Assembly: GCF_900564145.1 (NCBI RefSeq)
Contig: NZ_UOOB01000001.1
Span: 620,001-684,000 of the forward strand
Source of the DNA: Comamonas sp. lk
GTDB lineage: Bacteria; Pseudomonadota; Gammaproteobacteria; Burkholderiales; Burkholderiaceae_C
Direction: 5' to 3'
Length of the DNA: 64,000 bases
A program made the translations under genes and the position numbers. The notes under the pieces are model-generated. The model made no database searches, was not told the origin of the DNA, and was given only the letters and a program-made list of their open reading frames with translations. Of the stretch, positions 60,058-64,000 are shown one piece after another; positions within the stretch are counted from its first letter, which is position 1; each line of letters begins with the position of its first letter.

Positions 60058-62021
60058 GTCTTTTGAACGTGGGCGCACGCGCCCTGATGGCCAACCAGAT
60101 GGCCCTGCAGACCACGGGCAACAACATTGCCAATGTCAACACGGCAGGCTATTCACGGCAAAGCGTGGCCTTCCAGACGGCGACGGGTCAGAACATGGGC
60201 AATGGCTACATCGGCAACGGTGTGGATGTGGCCACTATCATGCGCAATTTCAGCGAGCTGCTCAGCCGTCAGGCCACGGCCGCCACAGCCGTCAGTGCTT
60301 CCGATACGGCCAGATCGCAGTCGCTGAACCAGATGCAGGAGGTCTTCTCGGGCGGAAAGTCGGGACTGGGTACGGCGATCAGCGACATGATGAACGCCTT
60401 CGGTGACGTGGCCAGTGCGCCCACCGACGCGTCGTCGCGGCAGGTGGTGCTGACCCGCATGAATGAGCTGGCTGCGCGGTTTCGCGGCGCTTCGGCGCAG
60501 CTCGATGAGCTGGACTACAGCACACGCCAGCAGATGAGCAACGATGTGAACGTGGTCAACAGCCTGGCAGAACAGGTGGCTGCGCTCAATGCACAGATCA
60601 GCCGCGCTGCGGCCACCGGTCAAACGCCCAATGATTTGCTGGACAAGCGCGATCAGCTGGTGCGCGATATCAACAAATATGTGCAGACCTCCACCGTGGA
60701 TGGCGGGGATGGCTCCATCAGCCTTTTCATTGGCGGCAGCCAGCCGCTGGTGCTGGGTCAGAGCACGGCCAAGCTGAGCCTGCAGGAGTCCAAGGAGTAC
60801 CCAGGCAGTGGCAAGATGGCTGTGTATTTTCAGCAGACGGGCGGGCAGTCCATCGAGCTGACGTCGGCCATGATAGGCGGCGGCGAAGTGGCCGGCTTGC
60901 TGCAGTTTCAGAATAACGATCTGAACGAGGGACGCAATCTTCTGGGGCGCATGACGATTGCCATTGGCGATGCGCTCAATACCCAAAACCAGCTGGGCCT
61001 GACCCTGTCGGGCCAAAAAGGCGGGGCACTGTTCAATATTCCGCTGACCACCTCGGGTGCCACGACCGGCGGGCAATGGGCCCAGCCCAATACGCCGACC
61101 GTGACGGTGACGGACTCTGCTGCGCTCAATGCCTCCGATTACAAGATCGTGTTTGGCGATGATGCTCCCAGGGGCAAGGTGGTACGGCTGTCTGACGGCA
61201 AGACCACGAGCTTCAACGACATGGCCGATCTGAACAGCAAGCGCATCGATGGCTTGCAGTTCGATCTCAAGGCCGAAGGCGGGCGCGGACAGTCGGTGCT
61301 GTTCCAGCCTCTGCGCACCGCGGCCCAGCAGGTGCAGGCCATGGTGCATTCCGGCAATGATCTGGCTGTGGCCAATCCGGTGGCCGCCAGTATCCAGTCG
61401 CTAGGCGATGCCGGGCTGCGCATGGGCGGTATTCAGGTGGGCAAGGGTTTTGGTGCCGCTGCTTTGCCGGATCCGACCACGCTGTCGTTTTCCAAGGACG
61501 CTGACGGCAAGGTGAGCTACACCATCACGCCTGCGCCTACGCCTGCTCCCCCCGCACCCGGCGGCATTGCCAGCACCGGCACTTTCATCTCGGGTCAGGC
61601 CATAGAGCTGGCTGCTGGACTGAAAGTGAGCTTGACGGGAACGCCTGCTGTGGACGGCGGCAAAAGCGATACGGTGCGCTTTGGCGCCAATACCAATTAC
61701 AGCGCCGATACCGGCAATGCTAGCTCGTTTCTGGCGCTGCGCGATGCCGTGGTGTTTGATGGCTCCACCACGCTCAGCGATGGTTTCTCGGCCGCCATGG
61801 CCCAGGTCGGTACCCGTACCCAAAGCGCGCAGTACGCGGCCACGCTTTCGGCGTCCATCGTCAAGAATCTGGAGGCCGACCGTATGGGGGTCTCGGGCGT
61901 CAACCTGGATGAGGAAGCGGCCAAGCTGCTGCAGTTTCAGCAGGCCTATCAGGCATCCGCCAAGATGCTTCAGGTGGCCCAGGGAATTTTTGACAGCGTC
62001 ATTTCCGCCGTCGGCCGCTAA
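60054..62021 (+). CDS. flgK: Hook-filament junction protein FlgK
   Basis: FlgK links hook to filament. The 655-aa protein has the conserved N terminus MSLLNVGARALMANQMALQTTGNNIANVNTAGYSRQSVAFQTA and the helical C terminus ADRMGVSGVNLDEEAAKLLQFQQAYQASAKMLQVAQGIFDSVISAVGR. The variable middle (residues about 330-500) is longer than in enteric FlgK. It is a cargo of FlgN and is followed 32 bases later by flgL. Confidence 0.95.
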   Translation: MSLLNVGARALMANQMALQTTGNNIANVNTAGYSRQSVAFQTATGQNMGNGYIGNGVDVATIMRNFSELLSRQATAATAVSASDTARSQSLNQMQEVFSGGKSGLGTAISDMMNAFGDVASAPTDASSRQVVLTRMNELAARFRGASAQLDELDYSTRQQMSNDVNVVNSLAEQVAALNAQISRAAATGQTPNDLLDKRDQLVRDINKYVQTSTVDGGDGSISLFIGGSQPLVLGQSTAKLSLQESKEYPGSGKMAVYFQQTGGQSIELTSAMIGGGEVAGLLQFQNNDLNEGRNLLGRMTIAIGDALNTQNQLGLTLSGQKGGALFNIPLTTSGATTGGQWAQPNTPTVTVTDSAALNASDYKIVFGDDAPRGKVVRLSDGKTTSFNDMADLNSKRIDGLQFDLKAEGGRGQSVLFQPLRTAAQQVQAMVHSGNDLAVANPVAASIQSLGDAGLRMGGIQVGKGFGAAALPDPTTLSFSKDADGKVSYTITPAPTPAPPAPGGIASTGTFISGQAIELAAGLKVSLTGTPAVDGGKSDTVRFGANTNYSADTGNASSFLALRDAVVFDGSTTLSDGFSAAMAQVGTRTQSAQYAATLSASIVKNLEADRMGVSGVNLDEEAAKLLQFQQAYQASAKMLQVAQGIFDSVISAVGR

Positions 62022-62052
62022 GGCCTGCGTGCGATTGCATGGGAGATAAGAC

Positions 62053-63267
62053 ATGAGCATTGCACGCATTGGCACGGCCAGCATGTATGACAGCACCATC
62101 AACAATCTGAATTCGCGCCAGAGCTCTCTGGTGGATTTGATGGAAAAGACCACGGCAGGCAAACGCGTGCTGCGGGCCAGCGATGACCCGGTGGCGGCCG
62201 CTCAGGCCGAGCGTGCGCGTACCCGTATCTCGCGCTCCGAGAACGACCAGCGTGTGCTGGGTGCCCAGCGCGATGTGATTGCCCAGGGCGAATCGGTGCT
62301 GGGCACGGCCCAAGGCGCTTTGCAGGAGTTTCGCGATCTGGTGCTGAAGGCCGGCAACGGCTCTTTCAATCAAGAAGCCCGCGATGCGTTGGTGCAGCAG
62401 ATGAACAGCTTGCGCGACCAGATTCTGGGCTATGCCAATACCAAGGATTCCAATGGCCTGCCGATTTTTCGCGGCCTGGGCAGCGGCAGCGAGCCCATCC
62501 AGAGTACGCCTCCCGGTTCCACCGGTCAGCTCAACCCGGGGCAGAACACCGGTGCGGACAACGGCCTGCCCATTTCGCTGGACGGCCATGCCGCTTGGTT
62601 GAACGTGCCCACGGGCAATGGCGTGTTCACCGTAGGGGGAGAGGCCGGCAACAGCGGCACGGCCTGGGCTGATGTGGGCAGCGTGACGGATCCCAGCAAA
62701 GTGACGGGCGACAGCTACAGCCTGGTTTTCAGCAAGGACGCGACGACGGGCGCTGTCAGCTATGTGATCAATTCCAGCGCGGCAGGGGCCACCAACCCCA
62801 TCAAGCCCAGCCAACCCTACACAGCCGGTCAGGCCATTACGGTCAATGGACAGCAGATCACCATCAAGGGCGAGCCCGCCGACGGCGATCAGTTTGTCAT
62901 GGAGCCCAGCACGCGCACCGATTTGTTCAGCGTGCTGGATCAGGCCATCGCTGCGGTCAAGCAAGGGACTAATGGCAGCACGGCGTTGCAGCAGGCGATA
63001 GGGCGTTCGCTCAGCGAGATCGATGCGGGCATGAACCGCGTGCAATCCATGCGCAGCTATGCCGGCGATCAGCTCAATCGTGCCGACCGACTCGAATCGG
63101 GCATGAAAGACCAGGCGCTGACGCAGGAGGGCGCACGCTCGCGCGCCGAAGATATAGACATGATCACGGCGCTGTCGGATGTGGAAACGCAAAAAGTAGG
63201 GCTGCAGGCGGCTTTGCAGTCGTATGCGCAAATTCAGAAGCTCTCTCTTTTCAATTACATAGGCTGA
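62053..63267 (+). CDS. flgL: Hook-filament junction protein FlgL
   Basis: FlgL is the second junction protein, capping FlgK before flagellin is added. The 404-aa protein starts MSIARIGTASMYDSTINNLNSRQSSLVDLMEKTTAGKRVLRASDDPVAAAQAERARTRISRS and ends RSRAEDIDMITALSDVETQKVGLQAALQSYAQIQKLSLFNYIG. Length is somewhat above the enteric form. It is the last recognisable flg gene; a different gene begins 72 bases later. Confidence 0.95.
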   Translation: MSIARIGTASMYDSTINNLNSRQSSLVDLMEKTTAGKRVLRASDDPVAAAQAERARTRISRSENDQRVLGAQRDVIAQGESVLGTAQGALQEFRDLVLKAGNGSFNQEARDALVQQMNSLRDQILGYANTKDSNGLPIFRGLGSGSEPIQSTPPGSTGQLNPGQNTGADNGLPISLDGHAAWLNVPTGNGVFTVGGEAGNSGTAWADVGSVTDPSKVTGDSYSLVFSKDATTGAVSYVINSSAAGATNPIKPSQPYTAGQAITVNGQQITIKGEPADGDQFVMEPSTRTDLFSVLDQAIAAVKQGTNGSTALQQAIGRSLSEIDAGMNRVQSMRSYAGDQLNRADRLESGMKDQALTQEGARSRAEDIDMITALSDVETQKVGLQAALQSYAQIQKLSLFNYIG

Positions 63268-63339
63268 ATGCAGGTGTAAGTGCTGCCCTTCTTCGTGGCA
63301 CACTTTTGCTTGTTGAGTCATCACTACCAAAGCGTTTCC

Positions 63340-64000
63340 ATGGTGCAGTCCGTTCTGAATTCCTTGACCCTGGGCTATAGGCCGCTATGGAGTCGTGCCC
63401 GGCGTCTAGCCGGAGTTCAGTTGTTCGTGCATGAAGAACCGGGCCGCAATGCCGATATGCCGCACCTGTTGCGCACCCTGGCGGAAATGTGGAACAACCA
63501 GGCACCGCCACTCTTGCTATCGCCGCAGTCGCGGCAGGTGCTGTGTAATCTGCTGGAGCAAGCACCCCAAGGCAGCCCGTGGATTGAGGTCAACGGCAGC
63601 TGGTTGCAGGAGGATGAGGGCATTTTCGAGCTGGTGGAGCAGGCCAAGGCACGCGGGCTGATGCTGGTCTGGAGCGGAGCGCTGAATCAGCTGCCCGATG
63701 TCGATGCGGCCCAGGGCTTTGTCAGCAGCTTGCTGCGCCTACCGCCCGAAGGTGCACAGGGAGTGCGCAATGAGCCCGATTTTTCAGACCAGCCGTCGTT
63801 CAAAGCCGTGGCCTTGTCTTTGGCCGCCAAACCTCTGAACCTGCTCGATGGGCAGATGTACGAGGGTTTGCAAAACCTGGAGCTGGCCCGGCTGTGTCTG
63901 GACAGTCATGGCGCCGGGGCGGTGGCGGGTTGGCCGGTGGCGGATACCGTGCGTGCCTTTCGCCTGGAGCAGCCGCAACCTGCGCGCGATAGCGTGCGCA
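63340..64000 (+). CDS. Signalling-type protein (possible degenerate EAL/HDOD), truncated by window edge
   Basis: An open frame runs from ATG 63340 to the right edge without a stop (about 220 residues visible). It begins MVQSVLNSLTLGYRPLWSRARRLAG and contains blocks such as PLLLSPQSRQVLCNLLEQ and PWIEVNGSWLQEDEGIFELVEQAKARGLMLVWSGALNQLP. The pattern recalls EAL-like/HDOD signalling proteins found near flagellar genes in Comamonadaceae, but no catalytic motif is complete. No terminator was seen between it and flgL. Name is tentative. Confidence 0.55.
   Translation, partial: MVQSVLNSLTLGYRPLWSRARRLAGVQLFVHEEPGRNADMPHLLRTLAEMWNNQAPPLLLSPQSRQVLCNLLEQAPQGSPWIEVNGSWLQEDEGIFELVEQAKARGLMLVWSGALNQLPDVDAAQGFVSSLLRLPPEGAQGVRNEPDFSDQPSFKAVALSLAAKPLNLLDGQMYEGLQNLELARLCLDSHGAGAVAGWPVADTVRAFRLEQPQPARDSVR

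Overview
The window reads as a chromosomal segment of a GC-rich betaproteobacterium of the family Comamonadaceae, most like Comamonas (C. testosteroni type). This is inferred from three things: the gene families, the gene orders (paaGIKABCDE, fliA/flhF/flhA/flhB, flgNMA with divergent flgBCDEFGHIJKL), and the small AGCTAT-type and CCCCCTGAG-type intergenic repeats. I see no prophage, IS transposase, CRISPR array, tRNA or rRNA. Coding density is high and most genes are housekeeping or catabolic.

Layout. 1-2.7 kb: end of an aromatic-acid operon (benzoate/2-aminobenzoate-type CoA ligase, hotdog thioesterase, Rid-family protein). 2.8-6.7 kb: outer-membrane phospholipase A, a small secreted protein and a Rep-type helicase on the minus strand. 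7.0-9.3 kb: AEC transporter convergent with a periplasmic asparaginase. 9.5-13.3 kb: priA and hemE, separated by a 0.57-kb spacer carrying three DnaA-box matches. 13.6-19.9 kb: phenylacetate catabolic operon paaG-I-K-A-B-C-D-E, followed by a TetR regulator. 20.8-25.7 kb: a HAAT/Liv-type ABC importer with a fused permease-ATPase subunit. 25.9-34.1 kb: olsB, a CsbD protein, a small membrane protein, a DsbD-type disulfide reductase, a MATE pump, a creatininase-family hydrolase and a Bug/TctC binding protein. 34.3-38.9 kb: a phosphatase-like protein and a probably Fur-controlled Fe3+ ABC importer. 38.9-43.1 kb: a PhzF-like protein, and a PLP aminotransferase divergent from a MocR regulator. 43.3-64 kb: the flagellar block, with sigma-28, FlhF, FlhA, FlhB, FlgN, FlgM and FlgA on the minus strand, FlgB to FlgL on the plus strand, and a truncated signalling-type gene at the right edge.

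How the parts work together. PaaK makes phenylacetyl-CoA, PaaABC(D)E epoxidises it, PaaG isomerises the epoxide to the oxepin and PaaI rescues stalled CoA. The ring-opening and beta-oxidation genes are not here. In the flagellar block, FlgM holds FliA until the hook-basal body (FlgB-L) is finished, FlgN chaperones FlgK and FlgL, and FlhA/FlhB form the export gate.

The most interesting material lies in the non-coding sequence and its spill-over into genes. First, an oriented, structured repeat begins directly after the stop codons of six unrelated genes, and its first hairpin shows compensatory base changes between copies. Second, two inverted copies of a structured ~300-bp repeat sit between flhB and flgN, also with covarying hairpins. 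Third, a mini-repeat apparently supplies signal-peptide or linker codons to several proteins. A FlhG-position protein that has lost its P-loop is also notable. These observations come from reading the sequence; no alignment, folding or database search was run.
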